A stretch of 64,000 bases of DNA from Parapedobacter composti (GTDB lineage: Bacteria; Bacteroidota; Bacteroidia; Sphingobacteriales; Sphingobacteriaceae). The translations under genes and the position numbers were made by a program. A model generated the notes under the pieces. The model was given only the letters and a program-made list of their open reading frames with translations. It was not told the origin of the DNA and made no database searches. Location: NCBI RefSeq assembly GCF_900112315.1, contig NZ_FOLL01000002.1, forward strand, positions 62,001 to 126,000, in the 5' to 3' direction. Positions 45,601 through 54,716 of the stretch are shown here, piece by piece (position 1 is the first letter of the stretch; each line of letters begins with the position of its first letter).

Positions 45601-45801
45601 ATGGAAACATTTATTGTCCACACGGAAAACAAAGCGCAAGCGAATGCGATAAAAGCAGTGCTTAAAGCATCGAATATTACGTTTGAAAAGACCACCGAGA
45701 AACCATACAACTCGGAATTTGTGAAGAAAATCCAAAAAAGTGATCAAGAATACAAAGCAGGCCAGTTTAAAACCATAAAAACCGAGGACTTGTGGAAGTA
45801 G
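45601..45801 (+). CDS. Antitoxin of the YoeB module
   Basis: A 66-residue protein (METFIVHTENKAQANAIKAV and on), with the short strand plus helix and the flexible charged tail of small Bacteroidota antitoxins. Its stop overlaps the start of the YoeB-like frame by 10 bp. It is not an obvious Phd/YefM by sequence; the toxin type fixes the pairing. The gene is intact even though the toxin is broken. Confidence 0.8.
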   Translation: METFIVHTENKAQANAIKAVLKASNITFEKTTEKPYNSEFVKKIQKSDQEYKAGQFKTIKTEDLWK

Positions 45802-46051
45802 ATTATTCCGAGCAGGCTTTGGTCGACATTGCTTTTAGGAAGAAATCAGGCAACCTTTCCGTTCAGAAAAAATCAGCCGTTTAATCCAGTCAATCCAAGA
45901 AACACCCTTCCAAGGTATAGGCAAGCCAGAACCCCTCAAATATGAGCTGTCGGGCAAATGGTCTCGCCGCATTTCAGATGAACATCGGATCGTTTATGAA
46001 GTATTCGAAGGCCGGATTCGCGTACATTCCCTACGAGGGCATTACAGGTAG
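45792..46051 (+). pseudogene. yoeB: YoeB/Txe-family toxin, frameshifted
   Basis: From a GTG at 45792 the frame reads VDYSEQALVDIAFRKKSGNLSVQKK and then stops after a wrong-frame SAV. One base on, the next frame continues ISRLIQSIQETPFQGIGKPEP, LKYELSGKWSRRISDEHRIVYEV and RVHSLRGHYR to the stop at 46049. Together these are a complete YoeB-type RNase, including the Glu, Arg, His and Tyr pattern of its active site. The break is at a run of six A (45867-45872); a seventh A would restore the frame. It is either a real mutation or a homopolymer sequencing error. Confidence 0.9.
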
Positions 46052-46064
46052 CCTTTTACCCTCC

Positions 46065-46676
46065 TCAAGCACTGCAATCGGTAGTGACGCGGTCAATCAA
46101 TGTTAAATACCATTTATCGGCGATCAGCGTAAGGTTAAAAATTAACTCCTCATCTTCCTGGCCTGTGAGTACAATCCGTCGGCTCTGCTGCGCAAGGTCG
46201 CGGAAACGTGCCAGTTCAGTCTCCGGAATGGAGTCCCCGCGATACTTGACAAGATTCAGCGCCGTTTGAGCGAGCTTATCGTCGCTCCGTGTGGTATCGG
46301 CAAAAAGTCCGGTTTTATCCCATACCATCTCGCCGCAGTCATAAACAGGAAGTTCCGCGTAGTGAACCGAATCGGGTACGGCAACCATATCCGGATAACC
46401 CAAATATTCCGGCACCGGTTGCTCAAAATCAATCGAATCGACGAGCACATACTCATCAAAAACACCGATCCGGTAAATCATCGCGAGTCCGGTTTCCTCC
46501 GATATCAACCCGTTGAGCGTAGCGCCATCCCGGTCATGAAACGCGTGGATAACCTTCATGACGGTCGCCTCAAAATGATCCGGTTTGACGGGGGAATTAC
46601 AAGAAGAAAACGACGCAGGTACCATCAAGGCAACGGCACATAAAGCGCTCCTTGCTTTTAATTGCAGGTGTATCAC
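46065..46676 (-). CDS. Lipoprotein of unknown function
   Basis: A 203-residue lipoprotein. A GTG start at 46676 overlaps the stop of the upstream WG gene in a GTGA junction and gives a lipoprotein signal with Cys26 (FSSC); the longer frame to 46760 is internal to that gene. The mature part shows no family I know. Last gene of the unit starting at 49559. Confidence 0.75.
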   Translation of the reverse strand: MIHLQLKARSALCAVALMVPASFSSCNSPVKPDHFEATVMKVIHAFHDRDGATLNGLISEETGLAMIYRIGVFDEYVLVDSIDFEQPVPEYLGYPDMVAVPDSVHYAELPVYDCGEMVWDKTGLFADTTRSDDKLAQTALNLVKYRGDSIPETELARFRDLAQQSRRIVLTGQEDEELIFNLTLIADKWYLTLIDRVTTDCSA

Positions 46677-49150
46677 CACAAGCCAGTATTTACGGTAAAC
46701 GTTCCCGAGGGTACGCCCTCCACCTGCAACACCTCGCCCTTGTCTGTGTAATATTGCCATTCTCCGTTTTTATAACACAACATAGGAAAGGTAATTTCCG
46801 TTCCCTTTTCGTATCGGTTCAGCAATAGGTTGTCGAATTCCACCGGAAGGATAATTTGTCCGCTGCGATCGGCAATGCCGAATTTGTAACCAACCGAAAG
46901 CAAAAAATATGCCCCGTTGTTGAACACCTCCACGCCGTCATATTTCGGAGGGACCAGCACCTGCCCGGTACTGTCGGCGATACCGGCCCGTAGTTCACCT
47001 GTATTTTCCTCCACCCTCCGGATGACCAGGTGCCGCCCGGTAAAATAATCCATCGCCATCAAAAACTCATTCGGAGCGGTATACACTTCGCTGGAAAGCG
47101 GTCGGCCGTCGCGGCCGAGGAACTGATAGGCTACATATCCCACTTGGGAGCGCCAGTCGGACGCCGGAAAATACCTGGCGCCGACGGCGATGCCGTGCGC
47201 GTTGAAGTCCAGTACCCGATCGTACACCGGTTCCGTCACCCAATTGCCTGCCGTATCCAGGAGACCATATCGGCCATCAACCCGCACCCAGCCAAGGCCG
47301 AACGGCGAAAACCGCTCCAGCAGGGCATCTTCCGTCCTGTCGTCATACGCGTAAGCAAAGGCAAATTTGCTGTTTGGTACCGACTTCCCGAGCACCGGGC
47401 TGTACAGCTGTGCGCGCACGGAGTCGTCCGAAATCAACACCAAACCGGGGTACCTGACCGATTGGGCATACCGGGCAGGGAGTTTGGTTACCACTCCGCG
47501 CCGGCCATCGATGAGGATGGCTGGGCCACCGTTCCGGGCGCCGGATAACAAGGCAAACGTCCCGCCGACGCTATCGTACACCGTGTATTCGGCAGGCACA
47601 GCCTCCTGCCCGTCCATCCTGCGTATACCATATCGATAGTCGCCGTAATCGCCGTTTACCGTCAGCACAATCGGTCCCGAGCCGGGCAGTTTACGCAACT
47701 GATCGAATGCAGGCGGGATAATCTCCCGCTGCAACTCCGCATCGTACAGGCCCTGCTTACCGGCCTTGGTCACGACAAAATACCGCAAGGACGAAGTGTC
47801 CCATAGCGACCACGATGCATAGCCGAGCGGTAGCAGCTCCCTGCCCGTGAAATCGTATACGGCCTGCTCGCCCTGATGCTCGCCGACCACCACAGCATCG
47901 GGGCCGTCGTACGTAAGCGAAGCCAGGTCGATTTCGTGAAATTTCGGGGAAACCACTTGGCCGGTTTCCGCAAAGTACAGGCCGTACAGCGCCTTTTGCC
48001 GGGTCTTGAAGATGGTAATTCCCTTGCTGCCCGACGAATAGAAATAATCGTTCACGTGGGTTACTGCGGTATACGATGGCGCCAGCAGTTCACGGCCCGT
48101 CGTATCATAGAGTCCCCAGCGACCGTCTTTCGCAAGGGCAAAGTAATCATCGTATACATTCACGTCGTCCCATTGCGGCGGAATCAGCACGCCTTTACCC
48201 CGTTGGTAGACACCTTTGCGCCCACCCTTCTCCACAATGGCATAGGGACCATGATACCCGCGGAAATCATTGGCATTGGGCACGGTGATGCGCTCGTATT
48301 CGGCAGGCAGTATTTCATTGGCATCGTGATCAATCAATCCGTATCGGCCGTTTACCTGGACAACCAACTCGCCGCCGGCGAGTATTTCAAGGGGATCCCG
48401 GCCGTCAGCAGAAAACTCCCTGCCCGTCGGGATATGCACCACTACCGGGCGGCCGTTTTTCGAAAACGAGCGCACCCATTCGTCACTCCGCATGCCCCAA
48501 TGCTCGTGCTCGTATGCAAAGGGCACCCGTACTTGGCCGTCGAAACCCATGATGCCCCATTTTTCATCCCGCTGCGCATACACATAATCCGACTTCCGGC
48601 CGCATCCCCCGCAATAGTCAAAACCATCGTACTTCGCCGGAATGGCCAGCTGCGCGGCCTCCCGATCATAAACACCCCACTTTGTTCCGGCTTTGACATC
48701 GAAATACCGGCCATCGAGGTAACCCACGTCATCAAAAAAAGGCAGCAGCATTCCCTCTTCCCTACTGTACAAGGAGTGCTTGCCGTCTTTCATCACCTTC
48801 CAGAACGCGCCGAACCGGGTATCGATCTGCTGATATTCCGGGGGTAACACCCAACCGCCCGATCGGGCCAGTACCCCATATCGGCCATCCTTGGTTACGA
48901 CGCCGAGTGGTTGAGCGGCGGTATCGGCACTGCCGATATCTTGGATGTAACGGTCAAACAGCCGCTTGCCGGCGCGGTCGATGTAAAACGTACGGTCGCC
49001 AGCGGTTATCTGCGCAAAGCCATGGCCGTTGAAGCGCTCCGCCCGCGCCGATGCCCCCTCTTGGGCATTGGCCGGCATCGTTGCGCCGCCCAGTGTCGCC
49101 GCCAAGACGCCATACCCTACAATAGCGGATCTAAAATTGTTTTTCAGCAT
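46673..49150 (-). CDS. Large exported WG-repeat protein
   Basis: An 825-residue protein with a signal peptide ending at ANAQ (about residue 30) from the ATG at 49150. It consists largely of WG repeats: DGRYGVLARSGGWVLPPEYQ, TKWGVYDREAAQLAIPAKYD, GRYGLIDHDANEILPAEYE, DGRWGLYDTTGRELLAPSY and many more, about 12 to 15 in all. It is related to the proteins at 51125 and 56358. It begins 17 bp after the stop of the small membrane gene upstream. Confidence 0.88.
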   Translation of the reverse strand: MLKNNFRSAIVGYGVLAATLGGATMPANAQEGASARAERFNGHGFAQITAGDRTFYIDRAGKRLFDRYIQDIGSADTAAQPLGVVTKDGRYGVLARSGGWVLPPEYQQIDTRFGAFWKVMKDGKHSLYSREEGMLLPFFDDVGYLDGRYFDVKAGTKWGVYDREAAQLAIPAKYDGFDYCGGCGRKSDYVYAQRDEKWGIMGFDGQVRVPFAYEHEHWGMRSDEWVRSFSKNGRPVVVHIPTGREFSADGRDPLEILAGGELVVQVNGRYGLIDHDANEILPAEYERITVPNANDFRGYHGPYAIVEKGGRKGVYQRGKGVLIPPQWDDVNVYDDYFALAKDGRWGLYDTTGRELLAPSYTAVTHVNDYFYSSGSKGITIFKTRQKALYGLYFAETGQVVSPKFHEIDLASLTYDGPDAVVVGEHQGEQAVYDFTGRELLPLGYASWSLWDTSSLRYFVVTKAGKQGLYDAELQREIIPPAFDQLRKLPGSGPIVLTVNGDYGDYRYGIRRMDGQEAVPAEYTVYDSVGGTFALLSGARNGGPAILIDGRRGVVTKLPARYAQSVRYPGLVLISDDSVRAQLYSPVLGKSVPNSKFAFAYAYDDRTEDALLERFSPFGLGWVRVDGRYGLLDTAGNWVTEPVYDRVLDFNAHGIAVGARYFPASDWRSQVGYVAYQFLGRDGRPLSSEVYTAPNEFLMAMDYFTGRHLVIRRVEENTGELRAGIADSTGQVLVPPKYDGVEVFNNGAYFLLSVGYKFGIADRSGQIILPVEFDNLLLNRYEKGTEITFPMLCYKNGEWQYYTDKGEVLQVEGVPSGTFTVNTGLW

Positions 49151-49166
49151 CACCTGTAACATCGGA

Positions 49167-49559
49167 CTAAAGGAAAAACAGGTAAACCAACAATCCGGCC
49201 AAGAGCGTCAACGCGATGGAAATGGCAAAATAAACAGCCACCATTTTCCAATACGCCCCAGCGGTGAGATGAGGCAAGCCCGCGGCTATCCGTTTCGCGT
49301 CTGTTATGGTGACGGGCATAAAGCTGATGGTGCCGACAAAAAAGATCAATCCCAACTCCCACAGATAGATACTGGCGTTTCCAACGCTGATGTAATCATC
49401 GATATCAGCAAAGACCAGCCTGAGCGCAACAGCCAGCAGTCCCCCCAAGGAAATGATGACTGGCCAACCGCCAAACCGGTCTTTCTTGAAAGCCTCCTGC
49501 ATTTTAGCAGCGTACTCCTCATCCGTATCTTGCCGATTTCCATTATGGTCGTTACTCAT
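49167..49559 (-). CDS. Small two- or three-helix membrane protein
   Basis: A 130-residue membrane protein (start at 49559; the frame extends to 49616) with a charged N terminus and hydrophobic helices at about 35-52, 62-80 and 105-128. It heads the unit 49559-46065 and lies just downstream of its own dyad promoter. No family recognised. Confidence 0.72.
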   Translation of the reverse strand: MSNDHNGNRQDTDEEYAAKMQEAFKKDRFGGWPVIISLGGLLAVALRLVFADIDDYISVGNASIYLWELGLIFFVGTISFMPVTITDAKRIAAGLPHLTAGAYWKMVAVYFAISIALTLLAGLLVYLFFL

Positions 49560-49585
49560 ACTCCTTATATTATAATTTATATACA

Positions 49586-49635
49586 CAAAACTAACGGCCA
49601 ACGCCATGTGCTGCAATCCCTGAAAACCGGGCTTT
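49586..49635 (-). promoter_or_regulatory. Dyad promoter 7 (for the 49559 operon)
   Basis: Dyad 49614-49635 (CAATCCCTGAA and AACCGGGCTTT). The minus-strand -7 box TAGTTTTG (49586-49593), an exact match, is exactly 31 nt from the centre. The dyad ends just before the stop region of the gene at 49643. Confidence 0.72.
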
Positions 49636-49642
49636 TCACCTT

Positions 49643-51106
49643 CTATCGCTTGGTCAAACCCGTTTCAAATTCGCGGTCGATGAATCCTTGGGTGTCCACG
49701 CCTTTTTCCCGCAAAGTCGTTCGGACGATTTCGGCCGCTTTAGCAAAATCTGCCCGCGTAAGCCCATGAAATTGCGACGACGCCAGATAAAATCGAACAC
49801 TCGGAAAGCTTTCCAAGAACCAGCTCAAATCCGTCAAATTGGTATATCCAAAACTACCGGCCATTTTTTCGGGAAGTTCTTCCGGATGTTCGTACTCCAG
49901 CATCCACATCAGCGTGAACGGCGCACGCGGCTTCTCCCCGGTCATCCTGATTCTGAAAAACGACGACAGCTCTGCCCGTTCGTCATACAGGAAAAAATAG
50001 AGTTTCCTGGATTCGCGTGCGGCTGCACGGGGGTGATACTGGATCTGGGGAAACTGCAGGGAATCGCGCCAGAGGTAGATGCGGTAGCCAAGCGAATCTT
50101 TGTTGCGGATAAAATCCCGCATGATGCGGCTGTCTTCAGCCACGTCCAGCACCGGAATTCCGGTCGGCACGCGTACGCCATCGTTCGGTATCAATACGGG
50201 TTTCAGGTCGGCCGAGGGGTCGTTGCTAAACAGATACACCGCTCCCTCACCCGCGATGGTACGCTGAAGTGCATTTTGCTGTTTGCGGTATTGCTTAGCG
50301 GTATTTTGGTGCAGGTTCGCCAAAGGGTCTGTTTTTAGTTTCTGCACGATATCGGGCATGCAGGTTCTGATAAAAAGAAACACCGAAAAGACCAGCGATA
50401 CCGGAATGACGATGTTCCTGGCCCGGTTTTGCCGTTTCCGTGCTGCTTCCAGCGCTTCCCTCGCTTCGGCATGGGCGGCGGGGGCTGCCTTTTTACGTGG
50501 AACAGGCGCCGGAACAGGAACAGCCTGTGGAATGCCTGTATCGCCGGCAGTCAGCGTACTGCCCGTCTTTGGGTTGCCAATCTCCGGACCAACCCCCGCA
50601 TCCGGGACCCTCCCGTGCCGTTGCCAGGCATCGATATGACTGACAAACGTATCAAGAAAAGCCATGTAGCCCTCAATCTCCTGCTCATATTCCTTCACGT
50701 GTAAATCGAAGCGATACCTTTTCCCGGCTTTGGTAAATATCAACAGCGAAGGGGCTGGTTTGTCAAAATTCAGACGGGAGAGGCCTTTCCGGATTTCGTA
50801 ATGCTGGATGTCATCGTACCGTATCGCACCGAATATCTTAGAGATAAATCCGCCTTCCACAAAGGTGATTTCCTCTCTTTCATTCCGTGCCCGGGTCTGT
50901 TTAACGGCAAAATAAACGATGCATCCAAACCAAACGGTCATTCCGAAAATAAGGCATATGGCAGCGTACTGTGTGTCCACACGGTAATGCTCCAGGAGTA
51001 GCGCAACGGGAACGAGCACCAGAAACCCCGCAAACAACGTGATGAGGATGGCGTAGGTGTAACGTATTTTTATGAAATAGAAGGTGTAAGACCGCTGTGT
51101 ATGCAT
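49643..51106 (-). CDS. Membrane protein with a C-terminal exported domain
   Basis: A 487-residue protein: two N-terminal helices (about 18-38 and 48-68), a cytoplasmic PH-like segment (ISKIFGAIRYDDIQHYEIRKG), a proline/alanine-rich linker (about 180-215), a third helix (about 228-246), and a large extracytoplasmic domain with GAVYLFSNDPSADLKPVLIP. That last segment closely resembles one in the 39352 protein, so the two operons encode related parts. It follows the WG gene at 51125 with an 18-bp gap. Confidence 0.75.
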   Translation of the reverse strand: MHTQRSYTFYFIKIRYTYAILITLFAGFLVLVPVALLLEHYRVDTQYAAICLIFGMTVWFGCIVYFAVKQTRARNEREEITFVEGGFISKIFGAIRYDDIQHYEIRKGLSRLNFDKPAPSLLIFTKAGKRYRFDLHVKEYEQEIEGYMAFLDTFVSHIDAWQRHGRVPDAGVGPEIGNPKTGSTLTAGDTGIPQAVPVPAPVPRKKAAPAAHAEAREALEAARKRQNRARNIVIPVSLVFSVFLFIRTCMPDIVQKLKTDPLANLHQNTAKQYRKQQNALQRTIAGEGAVYLFSNDPSADLKPVLIPNDGVRVPTGIPVLDVAEDSRIMRDFIRNKDSLGYRIYLWRDSLQFPQIQYHPRAAARESRKLYFFLYDERAELSSFFRIRMTGEKPRAPFTLMWMLEYEHPEELPEKMAGSFGYTNLTDLSWFLESFPSVRFYLASSQFHGLTRADFAKAAEIVRTTLREKGVDTQGFIDREFETGLTKR

Positions 51107-51124
51107 CTGTGGATTCTTCCTGTT

Positions 51125-53524
51125 TCAATATCCAAGCTTATCCCCCGCCGACACCGGCAGTTCCGTACCGTCGGCCTGCACATAGGTCCACCGCCCACCC
51201 ACCTTCACCCGTGCCGGAAAATAGCCCGCTTGGGAGTCATTCAGCCGGGCCTCCTCATAGCGGGGCGCCACGAGCACTTTCCCCGTGCTGCTCGCGAAGC
51301 CGGACTTTCCGTCCTTTTCCACGCGAAGAAGTGAATCACTTATTAAGCGGATATGATCGTATTCCGTCGGCAATACCGTAGCACCGTCAAGGCCCACCAA
51401 TCCCGCTTTGCCATTCAGACGGACCTGAAACAAGGCAGGCTGCTTCAGGTAATCCACCGCTTCGTACGCTGCTTCCAATATCACCCGGCCACGCATATCG
51501 ATCACCCCTACATTATCGTTTCGCCAGATTTTCCGCATTTCGCCGTTATAGATCTTGTCCATACCATGGTATTCAAGCGGCAATACCACGTTCCCGGCGG
51601 AGTCGATGATACCGATGAGCGCTTTACCATCCACGCTTCTCGATGCGGCGGCGAGGCCACCGAAGAAGTCATCCACGAAGTCAAACCCCTCAAAACGGAC
51701 TTCCTTACCCTGCCGGTCCACAAACAGGTTCTTTTCAGCACCCACCTTGAGCAGCCCACCTTGGAAAGGCCGAACCTGTAGTAACCGGCTGATGCTATCG
51801 GGCACCAGTTGCTTGCTCAGCCGGTAGGGGGAGAAATCCCATTGCGGATGATGGTAAAGCTGTTTGCCATCGGCGTCAAACAGGGTGGTCGACCAATGGC
51901 TATCGTTCCGCGTTGTTACCACATAACGGTCCGTATCCACCGCATGGACAAGCAGCCTTTTGGTTGGCGGAATTAACGGGCTGCCGTCCGCCCGGAAATA
52001 AGCAGATACCGGATCGGCTGTGGCGTTGCCATTTCCCCGCCCGCTCGTCGCCTTGATGAAGCAACCCAACTGCCATTCCAGTTGCTCATATTCCGGCGGC
52101 AACAGGAGGTGCTTCCGCTCCAGGTCATACAAACCGATCGATTCCCCATCGGGAATGCGAATGATCGAAGCGGGGCCGGTACCCGAAACGTTTGCGCTGT
52201 AACCGCCCATGGGAAACCGGTAAGAAACCGGTAGCAGTTCTTTCCCCTGCAAGTCGGCCAATCCGTATCGTTCACCCGCAACGACATAGAGGCAACTCCG
52301 CGCTCCCGTGTTACCAAACTGTATACCGTCGTATTCCATCGGGAGCAGTTTCTTGCCAGCGCGGTTGAACAAATTGTATTTGCCTGCTGCCCGCGCCATG
52401 AAATACAGGTCGCCGCCCGTTGTTTCTTTATCGTTTCGCTGGCCAGATGACTTACTCGGGCTACCCGGAATCATGGGAGGCCCGTCGATGATTACCGAAC
52501 CGGATATGGCCGGTCTGCCACGGTCGTCGAGGATTTTGATATCGCTATATTGGCAAGGCACGATCAGTTGGCCATCGTCGGCAAGCACACCCTTTTTTCC
52601 ATTTTGGGTCACGATACACCGCCCATCCACCCAATCTGCCGCATCGTCATATATCGGCAGAATCCGCACGCTCCCGTCGGCGGCTAGCCATCCGGTTTTT
52701 CCGCCGCGTTCTATCCGCACCAGTGGGCCGTCGGCGCTCATCCGGTCATATTGCTCCATCGTCAGCCGCTTGCCGAGCGTATCCAGCAAGAAAATCTCAT
52801 TCCCCTGCTGGCCTAAAAGTAGCGGCCCGCCATCCAGCCGTATACCCATCAGATCATCATAAACAGCCGGCATCACTTCCCGCTTTCCATCAGGCGATCG
52901 GAGTCCCTTCTTGCCGGCGGCGGTTACCTCCAGGTAGCCGTCCGGCACATAACAACGGGTCAGATCGTCATAGGTAAACGGCAGTACCTCCCCGCCGTCG
53001 GTCAACGACAGCAACCCCCATTTTCCCGCTTTCTGGGCAGCCAATACGTGTGCATTGATGGGGCGGAGGTCGTCATATACCGGTTCGGCAACTGTTTTGC
53101 CCAATGTATCGATAGCTCCCACCTTACCATCAAGCTGCACGATAGCCAGAAAATAATGATAGCTTTTATCCGCGCCCGGATGACGCTTATCGGCATATTC
53201 ATAACGGATATCATCATAAATGAAATCCGCAATCACGTCCCCTTTGCTATTTATGGCACCGTATGCCCCATCGGTTACCGCGATGCACACCGGGGCACCG
53301 TATCGCACAGGCTTATCCACCACCACCTTTCCCGAGCGGTGCAGGTACCGGGATTTTCCGGCCACCCGTATTTCCGCAAAGTCGCCCTTGAACGGGCCAA
53401 GCGCATCGGCATGGAGCGTATCAGTCGGCAGATGGTGAATGGCGGGTGTAGCCGACAAAGGGGCTGATAAAAAGACCACACTGCCAAGCAGTGTAACAGC
53501 GATGAAGTAAACGAATCGGAACAT
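51125..53524 (-). CDS. Large exported WG-repeat protein, second copy
   Basis: A 799-residue protein with a signal peptide (about residues 1-27) and many WG repeats: DGAYGAINSKGDVIADFIYDD, GKVGAIDTLGKTVAEPVYDD, KWGLLSLTDGGEVLPFTYDD, NVGVIDMRGRVILEAAYE, SGFASSTGKVLVAPRYEE and others. Driven by the minus-strand arm of dyad promoter 8. A periplasmic or surface scaffold role is possible; the family has no established function. Confidence 0.88.
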   Translation of the reverse strand: MFRFVYFIAVTLLGSVVFLSAPLSATPAIHHLPTDTLHADALGPFKGDFAEIRVAGKSRYLHRSGKVVVDKPVRYGAPVCIAVTDGAYGAINSKGDVIADFIYDDIRYEYADKRHPGADKSYHYFLAIVQLDGKVGAIDTLGKTVAEPVYDDLRPINAHVLAAQKAGKWGLLSLTDGGEVLPFTYDDLTRCYVPDGYLEVTAAGKKGLRSPDGKREVMPAVYDDLMGIRLDGGPLLLGQQGNEIFLLDTLGKRLTMEQYDRMSADGPLVRIERGGKTGWLAADGSVRILPIYDDAADWVDGRCIVTQNGKKGVLADDGQLIVPCQYSDIKILDDRGRPAISGSVIIDGPPMIPGSPSKSSGQRNDKETTGGDLYFMARAAGKYNLFNRAGKKLLPMEYDGIQFGNTGARSCLYVVAGERYGLADLQGKELLPVSYRFPMGGYSANVSGTGPASIIRIPDGESIGLYDLERKHLLLPPEYEQLEWQLGCFIKATSGRGNGNATADPVSAYFRADGSPLIPPTKRLLVHAVDTDRYVVTTRNDSHWSTTLFDADGKQLYHHPQWDFSPYRLSKQLVPDSISRLLQVRPFQGGLLKVGAEKNLFVDRQGKEVRFEGFDFVDDFFGGLAAASRSVDGKALIGIIDSAGNVVLPLEYHGMDKIYNGEMRKIWRNDNVGVIDMRGRVILEAAYEAVDYLKQPALFQVRLNGKAGLVGLDGATVLPTEYDHIRLISDSLLRVEKDGKSGFASSTGKVLVAPRYEEARLNDSQAGYFPARVKVGGRWTYVQADGTELPVSAGDKLGY

Positions 53525-53548
53525 GATAAATCACTAATCTTAACCCTG

Positions 53549-53626
53549 CAAAAATAGCCTTTGTTGTTCCGGGTATAAATACCGGATTTCAGGGGTTTTA
53601 AATGCCGAGCCTGACGACTAACTTTG
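53549..53626. promoter_or_regulatory. Dyad promoter 8, divergent (for 53524 and 53643)
   Basis: One dyad (53577-53598; AAATACCGGAT and TTCAGGGGTTT) sits exactly 31 nt from two exact -7 boxes: TATTTTTG on the minus strand (53549-53556) and TAACTTTG on the plus strand (53619-53626). Confidence 0.8.
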
Positions 53627-53642
53627 TTTACAAAGCCAACGG

Positions 53643-54053
53643 ATGAATACATATACATCACCTGATCAGAAACATCGCCTGACGTTTACGTACGAAGGTG
53701 AGATCCGTTTTGGACCTGAGTTTTACACCGTTAAGCTAGACGGTATGCCCATTTCCGAAAGAATATTTGGGGATTACTGCCTGTGGCAGCCAAATTCCCG
53801 CATGGTAGCCTTGCAAGAATGGCTCAAAACGGGGGCTCACTTAGGTGTCGTAACAGCGCTGACCTTAATCGATCTTCAGGAAATGAAATTGGCGCAAATA
53901 CCAAAGGTGGATATGAGACGTATTTTTTCGGTCAGATTTGAAAATGAATCGATTCGTTATCGGGAAAAACAGTTGTGGACAACAGTGGAACGTGAAATCA
54001 AGCTGGATGACATTCATGACTGGCAAAACTTAACTGATGAGACCGGCACATGA
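53643..54053 (+). CDS. Soluble protein of unknown function
   Basis: A 136-residue protein without signal peptide or membrane helix, so probably cytoplasmic, unlike nearly all its neighbours. It has RLTFTYEGEIRFGPEFYTVKLDG at the N terminus and no domain I can name. Driven by the plus-strand arm of dyad promoter 8, with a leader of about 10 nt. Confidence 0.72.
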   Translation: MNTYTSPDQKHRLTFTYEGEIRFGPEFYTVKLDGMPISERIFGDYCLWQPNSRMVALQEWLKTGAHLGVVTALTLIDLQEMKLAQIPKVDMRRIFSVRFENESIRYREKQLWTTVEREIKLDDIHDWQNLTDETGT

Positions 54054-54193
54054 TAGATCATTTAACAGCACCATGGACATGCGGCGACAGGTTCATCTAC
54101 CGAAAAAATCACGGATTTCGGCTATTGCCTGGGTATTGTGTCGTTAATAGCTTTAAAAAAGTGATTGCCATGACGATGAAAGAAAATATCCCG

Positions 54194-54706
54194 ATGAAAT
54201 CCAACTTTTTTCACACGCTGTTTATAGGTGCCTTAATCGTCTGTGTCGGCATCTCCCCCGTTCGCGCGCAACGTGCAACCGGTTTTATGCCCCTCAATAG
54301 GCTGGGCGTATCGTATCAGAAAGCCGTTGGCGTAGACCTTGGTTTCGGCGCATACAATCTCCTCTTTGGTCGCCAGCTGACGCATTTCTTCGATGTTTCG
54401 CTTGGCTCCGAAGCTGTCTTCGCTAATCAGTTGATATTAGTCCCTAAGGTGAACGCTGATATCGGGTTCGACATTATAGAGGCGCTGACCTTCGGTGGCG
54501 GAATTGATGCGGGATGGCATACCGATTTCTCACAAGGTACTTGGCGATTTTCGCCGAAGGCCGGTTTTACGGCCGGTTCGGTAATCCGTTTGTATTACGC
54601 CCGTCACCTGTACGGTAATCCACAGCAGTTCGCTCATATCGGGCAGCACCGCATATCGCTGGAAGTAAACATTGCTGCCTTCCATAATATGAAAATAGGT
54701 TTTTAA
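54194..54706 (+). CDS. Small beta-barrel-like exported protein, paralogue B
   Basis: A 170-residue protein with a signal peptide (MKSNFFHTLFIGALIVCVG to VRAQ) when read from 54194; in-frame ATGs at 54170 and 54176 would add a short polar N terminus. It is the paralogue of the 37786 protein, with matching FGGGID, WHTDFSQGTW-F-PKAG, GSVIRLYYARH and HRISLEVNIAAFH. A weak, diverged dyad (54097-54118) lies upstream without a good -7 box at the usual spacing. Confidence 0.76.
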   Translation: MKSNFFHTLFIGALIVCVGISPVRAQRATGFMPLNRLGVSYQKAVGVDLGFGAYNLLFGRQLTHFFDVSLGSEAVFANQLILVPKVNADIGFDIIEALTFGGGIDAGWHTDFSQGTWRFSPKAGFTAGSVIRLYYARHLYGNPQQFAHIGQHRISLEVNIAAFHNMKIGF

Positions 54707-54716
54707 TATCACTGTT

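Noticed and set aside
47876..48847. Open frame of 323 codons on the plus strand
   Set aside because: Antisense to the WG-repeat gene; its apparent sequence pattern mirrors the repeats.
54097..54118. A tenth dyad before the barrel-like gene at 54194 (right half ATCACGGATTT)
   Set aside because: The half-sites are weak and no TAnnTTTG-like box is found 31 nt downstream; kept out of the count.
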